A stretch of DNA of 53,201 nucleotides from Butyricicoccus sp. (GCA_020025755.1 JAHHRO010000010.1:1-53201); one strand, 5' to 3'; shown: positions 34,484-43,514, counted from the first letter of the stretch. The notes: a model not told the origin generated them from the letters alone. Numbers and translations are program-made.

Positions 34484-36074
34484 TGCCGCCCTCCCCACTC
34501 TGCTGACGGCGCAGGGTCAGCGGTGAAACACCAAAGCGTTTCTTAAAGCAATAGCTGAAATAGTGCTGATCCGTGTACCCACACCGCTCTGCGATCTCCA
34601 TGACCTTGAGGCGTGTACATTGCAGCAGTTCCTTTGCCGTATCCAGACGTTTTGCCGTGAGCAGGTTGATAAATGTATCTCCTGTATGCTTGCGGATGAG
34701 CGCAGACAGATAATTCGGGCTGATATGCAGGGATTCACTCAAAGTCACGAGCGAAAGTCCGGTATCCGCATAGCGTGTCTGGATCACCCCCAGTGCCTGC
34801 TCACATACGATATCTCCGCTTTCCCGACATTGGTGTACGATCGCCTCTGCCACCCGACAGCAGAAATCCTCAATGCTCGTCACGGTCTCATCCAGAGAAC
34901 GCGCTGTGAACGGGATCTCTGCCAGCGGTGAAGTGCTCCACAGCGCATTGGCAGTCTCCGGATCCACCACAGCCCCTGCCGCGCGGCACGCCGAGGACAG
35001 CAGCTGTACAGTGAGAAGCCCCACCTCCAGCCCTGAACAGGAACCTTTGCGCAGGATCTCAAACTGCTCCTGCAAAAACAGATGGATCTCCTCGTTCTTG
35101 CCGCCCTTGATCAGACTCTCCAACTGGGCAGATACCTCGGAATAGTCGGATCGGATGGCACGCCCCGGTTCAAAGTCCGCAATATAGCGCGTATCCACTC
35201 CCTCACGATTCATATAATCGAATGTGCCAAGTGCTTCCCGATATGCGCTGTGGCAGGCAGAAAGCGTCGTCACCGGACGGCTGACACCAACTGTGCATCG
35301 CTGTCCGGTCGCGCGTTCAATGGTCTGTGAAATATCGCTGGTGGCGATATGCAGATATTCTCCAAGGGTCAGCACACTGTCTGCCACGAGTGAGATCACA
35401 CGGCCGCCGATAAAACAGCTCGATGCCCGGAAATATTTATGCAGCACGCGATCCACGGCATGTACATGCCTGCGTGTGGCAACAGGCTTGTTCTGTTCAT
35501 CACAGATGGCAGTTGCCAGTACGACATATTGAAATTTATCGCTGACCGCTGTCAGCACGCCGCTTTCCACTGCCTGCGTCCGAAGCCATGCTTCATTTTC
35601 TTCATGCGAAAGCAGGGTATCTGCTCCCAGCAAAAGCGGCATGAGAAAATCATTCGGATGCAGCTGCTCTGCATCCCCCTGTGTAACCTCCTGCATCCGG
35701 CTGTCGATCTGTGCGCGGATTTCACAAAGTTCCTTTGCAAACTCCGTTGACGAGATCGGTTTGAGCAGATAGCGAATGATATTATACTGGATCGCCTGCT
35801 GTGCATAGGCGAAGTCATCATAGCCGCTCAAAAAGGCAATATGCATCGCCGGACGGATCTCTCGCGCTGCCCGTGCCAGTGCAATCCCAGACAGGAAAGG
35901 CATACGGATATCGGTGAGCAGCAGATCGGGCTGCAATCGCTCAACAAGTTCGAGTGCCTCCATGCCATTTTCCGCTTCTCCGACTACGCGAAATCCGCAC
36001 TCCTCCCAAGGAGTTTTTGCGATCAAGGAACGCCGCAGTTCGGTTTCATCGTCCGCAACAACCACTGTATACAT
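34473..36074 (-). CDS. Response regulator with AraC-type DNA-binding domain (YesN type)
   Basis: The ~533-residue protein begins YTVVVADDETELRRSLIAKT, a receiver domain with the phospho-acceptor Asp in LLLTDIRMPFLSGIALAR (about residue 54). A variable middle follows. The C-terminal AraC domain has LSLVTLSESLHISPNYLSAL and MEIAERCGYTDQHYFSYCFK. It should activate sugar genes when phosphorylated by the overlapping kinase; mglBAC and the gal genes on either side are the obvious targets. I chose the ATG at 36074 with GGGAG upstream. Confidence 0.93.
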   Translation of the reverse strand: MYTVVVADDETELRRSLIAKTPWEECGFRVVGEAENGMEALELVERLQPDLLLTDIRMPFLSGIALARAAREIRPAMHIAFLSGYDDFAYAQQAIQYNIIRYLLKPISSTEFAKELCEIRAQIDSRMQEVTQGDAEQLHPNDFLMPLLLGADTLLSHEENEAWLRTQAVESGVLTAVSDKFQYVVLATAICDEQNKPVATRRHVHAVDRVLHKYFRASSCFIGGRVISLVADSVLTLGEYLHIATSDISQTIERATGQRCTVGVSRPVTTLSACHSAYREALGTFDYMNREGVDTRYIADFEPGRAIRSDYSEVSAQLESLIKGGKNEEIHLFLQEQFEILRKGSCSGLEVGLLTVQLLSSACRAAGAVVDPETANALWSTSPLAEIPFTARSLDETVTSIEDFCCRVAEAIVHQCRESGDIVCEQALGVIQTRYADTGLSLVTLSESLHISPNYLSALIRKHTGDTFINLLTAKRLDTAKELLQCTRLKVMEIAERCGYTDQHYFSYCFKKRFGVSPLTLRRQQSGEGGNEK

Positions 36075-36173
36075 ACTTCTTTTCTCTCCCTTTCCTGATA
36101 TCATGTCCTGATATTAAGATACCAAACTCCTTTTCCAGTTTAAGGGATTCCTTTCATTTTGTCCACATTTTAT

Positions 36174-36214
36174 AAAAAAAACCGTCAAAAATGCCTCAGA
36201 CACTTTTGACGGTT
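36174..36214 (-). terminator. Intrinsic terminator of the gal operon
   Basis: AACCGTCAAAAGTG, a short loop and CATTTTTGACGGTT are followed by TTTTT on the minus strand, directly after galM. Confidence 0.85.
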
Positions 36215-36221
36215 TCGTCCT

Positions 36222-37250
36222 TTATCCTACGGAAAACGCAAACACGGTCGTATGACTATAGTGTTCGCCCTTTCTCAAAATCGGCTGCAATTCCGTTGTC
36301 CACGCAGGCGGATTGGGAACAAACTGTGTTTCCAAACAGAACGCCTCACGCCTGCCGTAATCTGTTCCCTGCTTGCCATTTGCACCTGTGAGGAAGTTTG
36401 CAGTATAAAGCTGTACCCCCGGCATATCCGACATGACCGTCAAATGAATGCCGTTTTCCTCGCAAACCGCCTCTGCAAACGGACGCATGCCTTCGCCGTC
36501 CACCCAATAATGGTGGTCATAGCCGCCAGCCTTGCGCAGCTGTACAAAGCTTTCGTCCCAGTGTGCGCCCATCGGGGTCAATTCGCGCAGATCCATCGGT
36601 GTTCCGGCAACGGCTGCATGTGTGCCGTCCGGAATGTTTTCTTCGCCCAGCGGTGCATACTGTGACGCATGGATCTGTAGCTTCTGTGTACCGACCTCGC
36701 CCTTGCCTGCAAGGTTGAAGTAGCTGTGGTTGGTCAGATTGCACAGGGTATCCGCATCGGTATCCGCTTCATAATGCAGCTTCAATGCGCCGTTTTCCAG
36801 CTGATAGGTTACCTTGACATCCAGCGCACCCGGATAGCCTTCTTCCCCGTCAGCACTGTGCAGGGTGAGCACCAATGCATCCGGCTGTACCTCTGCCTGC
36901 CAGTGCTTCTGGTCAAAGCCGCTCATGCCGCCATGCAGATGGTTCACACCATTATCATTGCAGGGCAATGTATAGTCTTTTCCATTGAGCGTAAACTTCC
37001 CATGCCCGATGCGGTTGGCACAGCGTCCGATCATCGCACCGATGTAGCAGGTCTGCGCCTCATATCCGGCAGGAGAATCAAATCCCAGTACCACGTCCAC
37101 AGTCTTGCCGCTTCGGTCAGGCACTTCGATCGCCTGAATGATGCCGCCATAGGTCAGCACTGCCACGCGGCAGGAGCCGTCACTGAGCCAGTAACGGGTC
37201 ACCGGCGTGCCGTCCTTTGTCGCACCAAATGCTTCTGCTGTGATCTTCAT
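36222..37250 (-). CDS. galM: Aldose 1-epimerase (mutarotase)
   Basis: The 342-residue protein has GalM signatures: VLTYGGIIQAIEVPDRSGKT at the start, ANRIGHGKFTLNGKDYTLPC with the conserved NR, NDNGVNHLHGGMSGFD (catalytic His), LTNHSYFNLAGKGE (catalytic His) and a C-terminal CLETQFVPNPP whose Glu-Thr-Gln motif holds the catalytic Glu. It interconverts alpha and beta galactose so that galactokinase can act. Its ATG overlaps the stop of galT, so it is the last gene of galK-galE-galT-galM. Confidence 0.95.
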   Translation of the reverse strand: MKITAEAFGATKDGTPVTRYWLSDGSCRVAVLTYGGIIQAIEVPDRSGKTVDVVLGFDSPAGYEAQTCYIGAMIGRCANRIGHGKFTLNGKDYTLPCNDNGVNHLHGGMSGFDQKHWQAEVQPDALVLTLHSADGEEGYPGALDVKVTYQLENGALKLHYEADTDADTLCNLTNHSYFNLAGKGEVGTQKLQIHASQYAPLGEENIPDGTHAAVAGTPMDLRELTPMGAHWDESFVQLRKAGGYDHHYWVDGEGMRPFAEAVCEENGIHLTVMSDMPGVQLYTANFLTGANGKQGTDYGRREAFCLETQFVPNPPAWTTELQPILRKGEHYSHTTVFAFSVG

Positions 37251-38731
37251 GCCTTGCCTCCTACTGTCTCGACAAAACGCAGGAATGCTTCGGTATCCTT
37301 ATAGACACCGGCATGCTCCAGAACGGTTGCAAACACCTTGCCCACCTCGCGCTGGATCACGTCCATTGCATTTTCTGCGGTCACTTCGGAAGCAAAGCCC
37401 TCTGCCCAGTCTGCATGGGATTCGGTCAGCGGATCGGCACGCAGGTCTTCGCCCTTGACCATTTTTTCTGCCAGTACCGCAAGTTCCTGCTTGAGGCGTG
37501 CCGGCAGGACAGCCAGACCCATGACCTCGATCAGTCCGATGTTTTCCTTCTTAATATGATGCAGTTCTGCATGTGGGTGATACAATCCGAGCGGATGCTC
37601 CTCTGTGGTCAGATTGTTGCGCAGAACGAGATCGAGTTCATAATCCGTTCCGCGGCGGCGTGCGATCGGGGTAATTGTATTATGCGGTACGCCATCGGTC
37701 TCAGAAAGGATCATTGCCGCCTCATCCGTGTAGCCGCGCCAAGCGGTCAGGATGCGGTCGCCCAGCTCAATGAGCTTATCCGGATCGGCGCAGGTCAGAC
37801 GGATGACGGACATCGGCCACTTGACGATACCTGCACGCACTTCCGGAAAATCCGCAAAAGTCAGCGGTGTCTTGATGGGCGCGGTCTCCATTGCGAAGGT
37901 GTAGCGTCCGCCCTGAAAATGGTCATGCGCCAGAATGGAACCGCCCACGATCGGCAGATCGGCGTTAGAGCCAACGAAATAATGTGGGAACTGTCCTACG
38001 AAGTCCAGCAGCTTGCAGAAGCAGTCACGGTCGATCTTCATGGGCGTATGTGCTGCATTGAACACGATACAGTGCTCATTGTAATAGACATAAGGCGAAT
38101 ACTGCATGAACCACGGCTTGTTTGCGATCGTGATCGGAATAATGCGGTGGTTCTGACGTGCCGGATGATTTACGCGCCCTGCATAGCCTTCATTTGCATG
38201 ACAGAGCTGGCACTGTGGATATGCGGAGGCTGGCAGATTGCGTGCCGCCGCGATCGCCTTCGGATCTTTCTCCGGCTTGGAGAGGTTGATGGTGATATCG
38301 ATCTCTCCATACGCGGTCTGTGTTTTCCACTGCATATCCTTCGCGATGCGGTCACGACGGATATAGTTGGTATCCTGACTGAAGCGATAGTACCAGTCCG
38401 TTGCACGGATGGGGTCTTCCGCGTACAGCGCGCGGAATTTTGCAATGACCTCACGCGGCGGCGGTGTCAGGCGTCCCATGAGTGCCGTATCAAACAAATC
38501 GCGGTATACGATGGAATTTTCTGTCATCACACCGCGCGCATGTGCATCATCGAGCAGTTCATCCAGCACGGCTGGCAGGTCGATCGCCGTATCCTCCAGT
38601 GTCTGCTCGGTATAGCTGTCCAGATGCAGGGCTTCGAGCAGTGTATTGACTGCCCATGTGTGGTCTTCGGGTGCAATCAGTCCGGTCTGCTCTGCATAGC
38701 GTACCAGCTTTGCAATTGCCATATCGATCAT
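37247..38731 (-). CDS. galT: UDP-glucose--hexose-1-phosphate uridylyltransferase (Firmicutes type)
   Basis: The 494-residue protein belongs to the long GalT family of Firmicutes: FRALYAEDPIRATDWYYRFS, TQTAYGEIDITINLSKPEKD, CHANEGYAGRVNHPARQNHR, GGSILAHDHFQGGRYTFAME and GLYHPHAELHHIKKENIGLI. It exchanges UMP between UDP-glucose and galactose 1-phosphate. AGGAGG stands about 13 bases before the ATG at 38731; the ATG at 38722 is a near alternative. It lies 18 bases after galE and overlaps galM. Confidence 0.95.
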   Translation of the reverse strand: MIDMAIAKLVRYAEQTGLIAPEDHTWAVNTLLEALHLDSYTEQTLEDTAIDLPAVLDELLDDAHARGVMTENSIVYRDLFDTALMGRLTPPPREVIAKFRALYAEDPIRATDWYYRFSQDTNYIRRDRIAKDMQWKTQTAYGEIDITINLSKPEKDPKAIAAARNLPASAYPQCQLCHANEGYAGRVNHPARQNHRIIPITIANKPWFMQYSPYVYYNEHCIVFNAAHTPMKIDRDCFCKLLDFVGQFPHYFVGSNADLPIVGGSILAHDHFQGGRYTFAMETAPIKTPLTFADFPEVRAGIVKWPMSVIRLTCADPDKLIELGDRILTAWRGYTDEAAMILSETDGVPHNTITPIARRRGTDYELDLVLRNNLTTEEHPLGLYHPHAELHHIKKENIGLIEVMGLAVLPARLKQELAVLAEKMVKGEDLRADPLTESHADWAEGFASEVTAENAMDVIQREVGKVFATVLEHAGVYKDTEAFLRFVETVGGKA

Positions 38732-38749
38732 AGGGATTGTGCCTCCTGT

Positions 38750-39739
38750 TTACTCGGTGTATCCGTTCGGATGGCTCTGATGCCATTTCCAAGCGGTCTC
38801 GATGATCGTATGCAGATCATCATACTGCGGCTTCCAGCCCAGCACGGTCTTTGCCTTCTCGGATGATGCAATGAGCTGTGCCGGATCACCAGCGCGGCGT
38901 GCCTCGATCTTCGCCGGGATCGGATGACCAGTTACGGAACGCGCCTGCTCGATCACTTCCTTGACCGAGAAGCCAACGCCGTTGCCCAGATTGAATACAT
39001 TATTTTCCCCACCCTTGAGGAGGTAATCGAGCGCAAGGATGTGCGCCTGTGCCAGATCACAGACATGGATATAGTCGCGGATGCAGGTTCCGTCCGGTGT
39101 CGGGTAATCATCGCCAAAAATCGCGATCTGCTCGCGCTGGTTATTGGGAACCTGAAGGATCAGTGGGATGAGATGGGTCTCCGGATTGTGCGCCTCACCA
39201 ATGGAGCCATCCGGCTGTGCGCCGCATGCATTGAAGTAACGCAGGGCAACAAAGCGCAGACCATGTGCCAGAGACACCCACTTCATCATTTTTTCCATGG
39301 ACAGCTTGGTCTCACCATAGCAGTTGGTCGGCTCGGTCGGATCGGTCTCGAGGATGGGCATACGCTCTGCCTCACCGTAGGTTGCCGCCGTCGAGGAAAA
39401 AACGATCTTATCCACACCATGCGCGACCATGCTGTCGAGCAGGGTCTTTGTGCCGCACAGATTGTTGTCATAATACTTGAGCGGATCTTTCATGCTCTCT
39501 CCAACCTGAGAATTTGCCGCAAAGTGGATGACACCCTCGATCTGCTCACTCTCAAATACATGATCTACGAATGCACGATCACGGATATCGCCCTCGTAGA
39601 AGCGCGCCTTTTCCGGAACAGCTGCACGGAATCCGGTTTCCAGATTGTCTGCTACCACCACATCACGTCCATCCGCAATGAGCGCATGCGCGGTATGAGA
39701 ACCGATATAGCCTGCACCGCCAAGTACAAGAACTGCCAT
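38750..39739 (-). CDS. galE: UDP-glucose 4-epimerase
   Basis: The 329-residue short-chain dehydrogenase begins AVLVLGGAGYIGSHTAHALI (NAD site GGAGYIG) and has the catalytic motif CYGETKLSMEKMM (Tyr-x-x-x-Lys) with FSSTAATYGE (catalytic Ser/Thr) and the substrate loop GACIR-type TPDGTCIRDYIHVCDLAQAH. It interconverts UDP-galactose and UDP-glucose, closing the Leloir cycle. The ribosome site is AGGAGG. It is second in the gal operon, between galK and galT. Confidence 0.96.
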   Translation of the reverse strand: MAVLVLGGAGYIGSHTAHALIADGRDVVVADNLETGFRAAVPEKARFYEGDIRDRAFVDHVFESEQIEGVIHFAANSQVGESMKDPLKYYDNNLCGTKTLLDSMVAHGVDKIVFSSTAATYGEAERMPILETDPTEPTNCYGETKLSMEKMMKWVSLAHGLRFVALRYFNACGAQPDGSIGEAHNPETHLIPLILQVPNNQREQIAIFGDDYPTPDGTCIRDYIHVCDLAQAHILALDYLLKGGENNVFNLGNGVGFSVKEVIEQARSVTGHPIPAKIEARRAGDPAQLIASSEKAKTVLGWKPQYDDLHTIIETAWKWHQSHPNGYTE

Positions 39740-39798
39740 GATAAAAACCTCCTAATATGATTCAGTCAAGCTCAAATTCTATCTCTTATTATATCAAA

Positions 39799-41088
39799 TC
39801 AATGCGCGATCACAACGCCGCCGCCCGGACGAACGGTCAGGAAGTGACAGCAGCCCTCTCCAAGGATCGCTTCCATTCCTGTGCGGAAGGAATCCATCAT
39901 GCCGAATGGTACATACGCCTGCACGGTCCCGGCAAAACCGCCGCCATGCACGCGCACAGCACCCTGTCCTTCCAGCAGTCTGCGTGCTGCTGCAATGGTA
40001 AGTACAACTGCCTGCGCCTGCGGCTGGGATGCACAGTACAGGTTCTGCAAATACTCCGCAGAGGAGCTGCCCGACTGCTGTACGAGTGCAAGGAATGCAT
40101 AAAAATCTTCTTTTTCCAGAGCCTGTGCCTGCTTGAGTGCGAGCAGGTTATCTCCATAGAAGTGGATTGCACGCAGGATCGCACGATCACCCGTCTGCTT
40201 GCGGAGCTCCGAGATCTTCGCCCAGAAGTCCTCAAACTCGACGTCGCGCAGGACTTCTTTGCCGAAGAATGCGGCAACCTGCTTCATTTCACCCGGAATC
40301 GCCGCATATTCATCGGTCAGATCGGCATGATCCGCGCCGGAATCAATGATGCACAGCGCATGGCCAGAGGCGGTGAGATCATAGTCCAGACGATTGACGA
40401 TCGGAGCAGCCGGATCTGCAAAATCAATGGAGACGATGCCGCCCACGGCACTTGCCAGCTGATCCATAAGACCACAGGGCTTGCCGAAGAATACATTCTC
40501 CGCATACTGTCCGATCTGCGCAAGCTGTACCTGTGTCAGTGCACCCTCACAGAACATATCATTGAGGATCGCGCCGATCAGTACCTCAAACGCAGCGGAG
40601 GAGGACAAACCGGAGCCGCTCAGTACCTCAGAGGTCACGCAAGCGTCAAAGCCGGAAACCGGATAGCCCATCTCACGGATTTTAGCTGCTACGCCGCGGA
40701 TGAGGGCAGCAGTCGTGCCTTCCTCCTCCTTCTGCGGCTCACATGCTGCAAGATCGATCTTGATTTCCGGATATCCCTCGGACAAAACGCGTGCGATGGT
40801 GCTGTCGCTCTTGGCTGCACAGGCAATCGCATCAAGGTCGATTGCCGCTGCCAGTACGCGCCCATGCTGATGGTCGGTATGGTTGCCGCCCATCTCGGTG
40901 CGTCCGGGGGCGGAGTACAGCCCAATCTCGCGGTCTGCACCATAAGTCTTTTCAAATGTATCCATAAGTGCCAGCAGACGTTCACGCTTTTGCGGCACTT
41001 CGGTTTTTTTACAGCCATAGATCGCGGTCAGGCTCGCATCCAGCGCGCCCTCTTTTAACTCTGTTGTCAGGATTGATTGCTTCTTCAT
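39799..41088 (-). CDS. galK: Galactokinase
   Basis: The ~429-residue GHMP kinase has GLYSAPGRTEMGGNHTDHQH (motif 1, sugar site), SGSGLSSSAAFEVLIGAIL (motif 2, phosphate loop) and VRVHGGGFAGTVQAYVPFG (motif 3). Motif 1 has T-E where most galactokinases have N-L-I/E, a minor variant. It phosphorylates galactose at C1. I chose the ATG at 41088, behind AAAGGCGGG. It is the first gene of the gal operon, behind a promoter carrying two TTTTAGTAAAA-like operator copies. Confidence 0.94.
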   Translation of the reverse strand: MKKQSILTTELKEGALDASLTAIYGCKKTEVPQKRERLLALMDTFEKTYGADREIGLYSAPGRTEMGGNHTDHQHGRVLAAAIDLDAIACAAKSDSTIARVLSEGYPEIKIDLAACEPQKEEEGTTAALIRGVAAKIREMGYPVSGFDACVTSEVLSGSGLSSSAAFEVLIGAILNDMFCEGALTQVQLAQIGQYAENVFFGKPCGLMDQLASAVGGIVSIDFADPAAPIVNRLDYDLTASGHALCIIDSGADHADLTDEYAAIPGEMKQVAAFFGKEVLRDVEFEDFWAKISELRKQTGDRAILRAIHFYGDNLLALKQAQALEKEDFYAFLALVQQSGSSSAEYLQNLYCASQPQAQAVVLTIAAARRLLEGQGAVRVHGGGFAGTVQAYVPFGMMDSFRTGMEAILGEGCCHFLTVRPGGGVVIAH

Positions 41089-41141
41089 AATAAAAATCCC
41101 GCCTTTCAAAAAGAATGTGATAAACGATATATGTTATTTTC

Positions 41142-41183
41142 AGTATAACACTATTTTAGTAAAACTTCAATTTGTTTTACTGA
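41142..41183 (-). promoter_or_regulatory. gal operon promoter with operator copies
   Basis: TTGAAG (41165-41170) and TATACT (41142-41147) are 17 bases apart on the minus strand. The palindrome TTTTAGTAAAA (41154-41164) fills the spacer and a GTTTTACTGA half-site lies just upstream (41174-41183). The same palindrome lies at the start of transcription of the LacI-type gene, so both are probably repressed by it. Confidence 0.65.
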
Positions 41184-41217
41184 GCAGTTTAACAATTTTT
41201 CTCTCCTCTTTTTGTGC

Positions 41218-41256
41218 AAAAAAACGACTGCCACAGAAAAATGGACAGCCGTTTTT
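41218..41256 (-). terminator. Intrinsic terminator of the LacI-type regulator gene
   Basis: AACGGCTG, a loop and CAGTCGTT followed by TTTTT on the minus strand, immediately after the regulator stop codon. Confidence 0.8.
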
Positions 41257-41257
41257 G

Positions 41258-42286
41258 TTAAACACCGTATTCTTTTACGCTTTCGCGTACACTAAGGGTA
41301 GGCGGTACGACGATCTTGAGCGGCAGTTTTTTAGAACCGTTCGACGCGCGGCGTGCCAGAAGCTCGATCGCAGTCGCGCTCATTGCCTCTACATGGGTGC
41401 TGACGCTGGTGAGCGGCGGATCGGTCAGCGCAGACAATGGGGTATCATTGAAACTGATGATCGAGAGATCATCCGGAATGGACATCCCCTGTCCGCGCAA
41501 TGCTCCAGCCGCACCGATCGCAGCCTCCTCATTTGCCGCAATGATGGCAGTCGGCATGGGTGCCCCCTGCGCCAGACGCTGCGACAAAAGAGCGCGTGCG
41601 TCGGCGGCTGTCATGGGTGCATCGAACAGATACTCCGACCGGAACAAACCCTTTTCCTGCAAATAGCGAATAAAGATCTCGCGCCGCACCTCCAGCGCAG
41701 GACGCTTTTTCTGATCGAGCTTGCGGCAGGGCCCCAAAAATCCGATTTCACGATGCCCATGTGCCAGTAAATAATCGACCGCCTGCTCAACGCCAAGCTG
41801 AAAATTGAGCACGACCGAATCATAATGCAGTTCATCGGGTGAGGAATCTAAAAACAATACATTTTCAGATAGTTTGGAGAGTGCCCTGATCTGCTCCTCG
41901 GAAAAAATACCGATCGCCAGCACGCCGTCGATCCTGCCGGTCGTATCCAGTTCATACACACCTGCATGCTCCTGCACATGGGCTACGATATAGCCAAGAT
42001 CCTGACAACGCTGCACCGCATAATTTTTGAGATACAGATAATAGGGATCTGCCAGCTGCTCTGCCGGAGAGAGCATTTCCGCGATCGCGATGCGCAGCTG
42101 CTTGCTGTGCGAAACGCGCACGCGGCGTTGTCTGGAAGAAGATTTATAATGCAGCTTTCCGGCTGCCTCCAAGATCGCTGCGCGTGTCGTTTCGCTGACA
42201 CTCATGGTGGGATCATTGTTCAGCACACGGGAGATCGTAGCGATCGAAAAGCCTGTATATTCTGCGAGTTCTTTTAATGTCGCCAT
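41258..42286 (-). CDS. LacI family transcriptional repressor (GalR-like)
   Basis: The 342-residue protein begins ATLKELAEYTGFSIATISRV then LNNDPTMSVSETTRAAILEA, the LacI helix-turn-helix and hinge, and continues with a type 1 periplasmic-binding-like effector domain (GVLAIGIFSEEQIRALSKLS, DDLSIISFNDTPLSALTDPP). I chose the ATG at 42286, behind AAGGATGG. It lies directly upstream of galK, and its own promoter and the gal promoter carry the same palindrome, so it is very likely the galactose repressor. The effector (galactose or a derivative) is inferred. Confidence 0.93.
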   Translation of the reverse strand: MATLKELAEYTGFSIATISRVLNNDPTMSVSETTRAAILEAAGKLHYKSSSRQRRVRVSHSKQLRIAIAEMLSPAEQLADPYYLYLKNYAVQRCQDLGYIVAHVQEHAGVYELDTTGRIDGVLAIGIFSEEQIRALSKLSENVLFLDSSPDELHYDSVVLNFQLGVEQAVDYLLAHGHREIGFLGPCRKLDQKKRPALEVRREIFIRYLQEKGLFRSEYLFDAPMTAADARALLSQRLAQGAPMPTAIIAANEEAAIGAAGALRGQGMSIPDDLSIISFNDTPLSALTDPPLTSVSTHVEAMSATAIELLARRASNGSKKLPLKIVVPPTLSVRESVKEYGV

Positions 42287-42298
42287 ATTGTTCCATCC

Positions 42299-42358
42299 TT
42301 TTAGTAAAATCACCACATAGCTTATCACATTATACTCCCAACCTGCCATTTTTCGCAA
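42299..42358 (-). promoter_or_regulatory. Autoregulated promoter of the LacI-type gene
   Basis: TTGCGA (42353-42358) and TATAAT (42329-42334) are 18 bases apart on the minus strand. TTTTAGTAAAA (42299-42309) lies about 12 bases downstream of the predicted start, where a bound repressor would block transcription. Confidence 0.6.
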
Positions 42359-42485
42359 GTCTTTTGCGCTGAAAATGTGTCTGCTCCATGCATCAATCAC
42401 CTTTTCGGCACATGTAAATCCTTCTATTTTGACCTCTCACGAATCCGACCCTCATTTTTTGTACTATACGCACAGAAAAAAGCAA

Positions 42486-42514
42486 TTGATTTATATATAT
42501 ATTTCATATATAAT
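42486..42514 (+). promoter_or_regulatory. Promoter of the tandem membrane-protein genes
   Basis: TTGATT (42486-42491) and TATAAT (42509-42514) are exactly 17 bases apart, 33 bases before the start of the first gene. Confidence 0.6.
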
Positions 42515-42546
42515 AAATACAAGAAAAAGGAGAGGAGATGCTGCCT

Positions 42547-43044
42547 ATGGATCACAAACGTAACAAATCGAACGGTTTCTATGCAACTATTCAGAAAGAA
42601 GGTGACATCTTGCGCAAATCACATACGCTGCCCATCTGCATGGCTTTATTTGTATTATTTTTATCATGCAGTATCATTCTCTATTATTTTACTTCCACAG
42701 TGAACTTCTTTTACGGAATCCCCTTTATCATCTGTGTGGCACTCCTGTTTGTGGCGCAAAATCAAATGCATGTCCAGATCGGACGCGCTGCACCGCGGCA
42801 CCCTCTGTACTGGCACTTATCTGTGATCCTTGGCTGTGATGCCATTTGGTGCGTTCTTTTCCTTGTGCGTTACATGGCGGAGCTTGTCCCCAACCAGATC
42901 AAGCTGGGACTGCGACTGCATCTGACCACTTTTTCACTCATCCATTTGGTGGTATTTGCAAAATATTGGATCACAGCACGCCTGATGGCACAAAAGGCAG
43001 CACGAAATCAAGCACAACTCAGCAAATCTGTGGAAGGACGGTGA
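42547..43044 (+). CDS. Small polytopic membrane protein of unknown function (tandem copy 1)
   Basis: The ~165-residue protein has four predicted membrane helices (ICMALFVLFLSCSIILYYF, FFYGIPFIICVALLFVA, WHLSVILGCDAIWCVLFLVR, LTTFSLIHLVVFAKYWI) and short charged ends. The ATG at 42547 follows GGAGAGGAG; an ATG at 42538 is possible. The internal sequence GTGACATCTTGCG at 42602 recurs at the start of the next gene, so an alternative TTG start at 42609 would make the two proteins begin alike (LRKS). I do not recognise a family. Confidence 0.65.
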   Translation: MDHKRNKSNGFYATIQKEGDILRKSHTLPICMALFVLFLSCSIILYYFTSTVNFFYGIPFIICVALLFVAQNQMHVQIGRAAPRHPLYWHLSVILGCDAIWCVLFLVRYMAELVPNQIKLGLRLHLTTFSLIHLVVFAKYWITARLMAQKAARNQAQLSKSVEGR

Positions 43045-43048
43045 CATC

Positions 43049-43456
43049 TTGCGTAAATCATTCTATGCAGTCAACGCTGCCATCCTTTTCGGTCTGCTTG
43101 CACTCCTTTTCGCGCTCGGGGATCTCATCGGGTATCCATTTGGAAGTTCCTTTCAGCATTGGACCAAGGACACATTTTTTATCATGCTCCTGTTCGGTAC
43201 GCAAAGCCTGATACATCTATTCCTTTCCCGTATGCGAGTTTCCTTTTTCTGGCAGGTCTTCGCTGTACTTGCCTGTGTGTTCATGTGGATCTTTCTGCTT
43301 TTCTTCACCTGCTCACCAGAAACGACCATGCAGGAATTCATACTGGACGCGATCCAGCTATTTTTCGGATTCCTTGTCGTCCATGGCATCATTCTGGGCG
43401 ATCATCTGCTGACCAAGCACTTTATGGCACCAGAGGGAGATCCCACGCGCGGCTGA
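43049..43456 (+). CDS. Small polytopic membrane protein of unknown function (tandem copy 2, TTG start)
   Basis: The 135-residue protein has four predicted membrane helices in the same order as its neighbour (NAAILFGLLALLFALGDLIG, FFIMLLFGTQSLIHLFL, WQVFAVLACVFMWIFLLFF, LFFGFLVVHGIILGDHLL). It appears to start at TTG 43049 behind GGAAGGACGG, four bases after the stop of copy 1. The start region repeats GTGACATCTTGCG from copy 1, which supports the TTG and suggests the pair arose by duplication. The function is unknown. Confidence 0.62.
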   Translation: MRKSFYAVNAAILFGLLALLFALGDLIGYPFGSSFQHWTKDTFFIMLLFGTQSLIHLFLSRMRVSFFWQVFAVLACVFMWIFLLFFTCSPETTMQEFILDAIQLFFGFLVVHGIILGDHLLTKHFMAPEGDPTRG

Positions 43457-43479
43457 CCGCAAAACAAATCTCGATCTTA

Positions 43480-43514
43480 TGCACCTCGGCTGGCACAGCG
43501 AGGTGCATTTTCTA
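43480..43514 (+). terminator. Intrinsic terminator of the tandem membrane-protein operon
   Basis: TGCACCTCG, a loop and CGAGGTGCA followed by TTTTCT on the plus strand, 24 bases after the second gene. Confidence 0.75.
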
